From assembly GCF_005047655.1 (NCBI RefSeq), contig NZ_SUKF01000006.1, positions 282,434 through 346,433 of the forward strand: 64,000 nucleotides of DNA, in the 5' to 3' direction. This document shows, one piece after another, positions 63,864 to 64,000 of this stretch (its first letter is position 1; each line of letters opens with the position of its first letter). Source of the DNA: Sinimarinibacterium arenosum (GTDB lineage Bacteria > Pseudomonadota > Gammaproteobacteria > Nevskiales > Nevskiaceae). Below the pieces are notes generated by a model. The model saw only the letters and a list, made by a program, of their open reading frames with translations, ran no database searches and was not told where the DNA came from. The position numbers were made by a program, and so were the translations under genes.

Positions 63864-63877
63864 TAGGCTTTCGCCTA
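63864..63877 (-). terminator. Hairpin next to IS3 end, possible weak terminator
   Basis: TAGGC-TTTC-GCCTA forms a 5-bp stem with a tetraloop. On the minus strand a T-rich TTTTTTG tract follows five bases later. It might end transcription leaving the transposase gene. Confidence 0.4.
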
Positions 63878-63903
63878 TGGACTTCCCCCAGAGCAGTAGA
63901 CAA
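63878..63903. mobile_element. Probable terminal inverted repeat of the IS3-family element
   Basis: TGGACTTCCCCCAGAG and following bases start with TG and carry the C-rich block usual at IS3-family ends, located 10 bp beyond the transposase stop. The other end lies outside the window, so the exact boundary and target duplication cannot be checked here. Confidence 0.6.
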
Positions 63904-63912
63904 TCCGGCGCC

Positions 63913-64000
63913 TCACAAAGCAGCCTGTTCAAAGGCCTCGGGACTGACGCCGCCGAGATGGCTGTGACGTCGGGTTCGATTGTAGAAGACCTCGATGTAA
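63913..64000 (-). CDS. IS3-family transposase OrfB, C-terminal part (runs off window)
   Basis: The minus-strand frame reads IEVFYNRTRRHSHLGGVSP and ends EAFEQAAL before a TGA at 63915-63913. This is the classic C-terminus of IS3-group DDE transposases (rve domain). Only about 28 codons are inside the window. The element borders the catabolic island and could have taken part in its acquisition or mobilisation. Confidence 0.9.
   Translation of the reverse strand, partial: YIEVFYNRTRRHSHLGGVSPEAFEQAAL

Larger units (their letters stand above)
63055..63912. other. Gene-poor region at the right edge of the island, 858 bp
   Basis: It carries the promoter boxes of the fusion monooxygenase (63215-63246), four phased GGTCTCA repeats and the end of an IS3 element. 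One open frame on the minus strand (63241-63783, 180 codons) has no family resemblance, spans the promoter boxes, and is probably not a gene. Confidence 0.5.

Noticed and set aside
1..64000. CRISPR arrays, rRNA genes, intact tRNA genes, prophage
   Set aside because: No regularly spaced repeats of CRISPR type, no rRNA motif and no foldable complete tRNA were seen by eye; phage structural or integrase genes are absent.

Overview
The window looks like chromosome of a GC-rich, aerobic gammaproteobacterium. A Nevskiales/Solimonadaceae- or Xanthomonadales-like lineage is my inference from gene content (cyo-type quinol oxidase, RegB/RegA-like pair, DUF1302/DUF1329/RND clusters, IS3-type transposase); nothing in the sequence proves a taxon. 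The left half (1-31.9 kb) is mostly housekeeping and accessory metabolism. The right half (33.2-63.1 kb) is a dense catabolic and export island.

Layout: 0-10.8 kb holds a lipoprotein, nrdB, a secreted Calx-beta protein, a CPA1 Na+/H+ antiporter, a quinone oxidoreductase, an Atm1-type ABC exporter and an MHS-family transporter. 10.9-17.7 kb is cyoABCD, then a SURF1-like gene and a RegB/RegA-like redox two-component system. 17.8-27.9 kb has a zinc metallopeptidase, a DUF3096 peptide, ferredoxin-NADP reductase, a LysE exporter and a four-gene operon of predicted lipoproteins (GH31 glucosidase, CehA-like PHP protein, GDPD, propeller-like protein). 28-31.9 kb has a dienoyl-CoA reductase-like SDR, a rubredoxin, a decayed fatty acid desaturase remnant, a TetR regulator with palindromic operators, a DUF4126 protein and a dienoyl-CoA isomerase-like protein. 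31.9-33.2 kb is a gene-free scar with two terminators and a tRNA-3'-end-like sequence.

The island (33.2-63.1 kb) combines an 839-residue fusion of a BenC-type [2Fe-2S]/FAD/NAD reductase to a FAD monooxygenase of the epoxidase/hydroxylase type, two unrelated epoxide hydrolases (an alpha/beta-hydrolase and a limonene-epoxide-hydrolase-type protein with all five catalytic residues), an SDR, two AMP-forming acyl-CoA ligases, a paired acyl-CoA dehydrogenase, an enoyl-CoA hydratase, two RND/DUF1329 envelope modules, one DUF1302 outer-membrane protein, a YCF48 protein and three CxxCH proteins. I infer a route alkene -> epoxide -> diol -> carbonyl/acid -> acyl-CoA -> beta-oxidation for an unsaturated hydrophobic (perhaps terpenoid) substrate; the substrate itself is not visible in the sequence.

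A histidine kinase and a LuxR-type response regulator sit inside the island. Six promoters there carry the same paired box: two 10-mers of type CCC-N4-GRG, set 21 bp apart (22 in one case), always in the same orientation relative to the gene. This suggests one regulon with autoregulation. The window ends in an IS3-family transposase, preceded by four helically phased GGTCTCA repeats.
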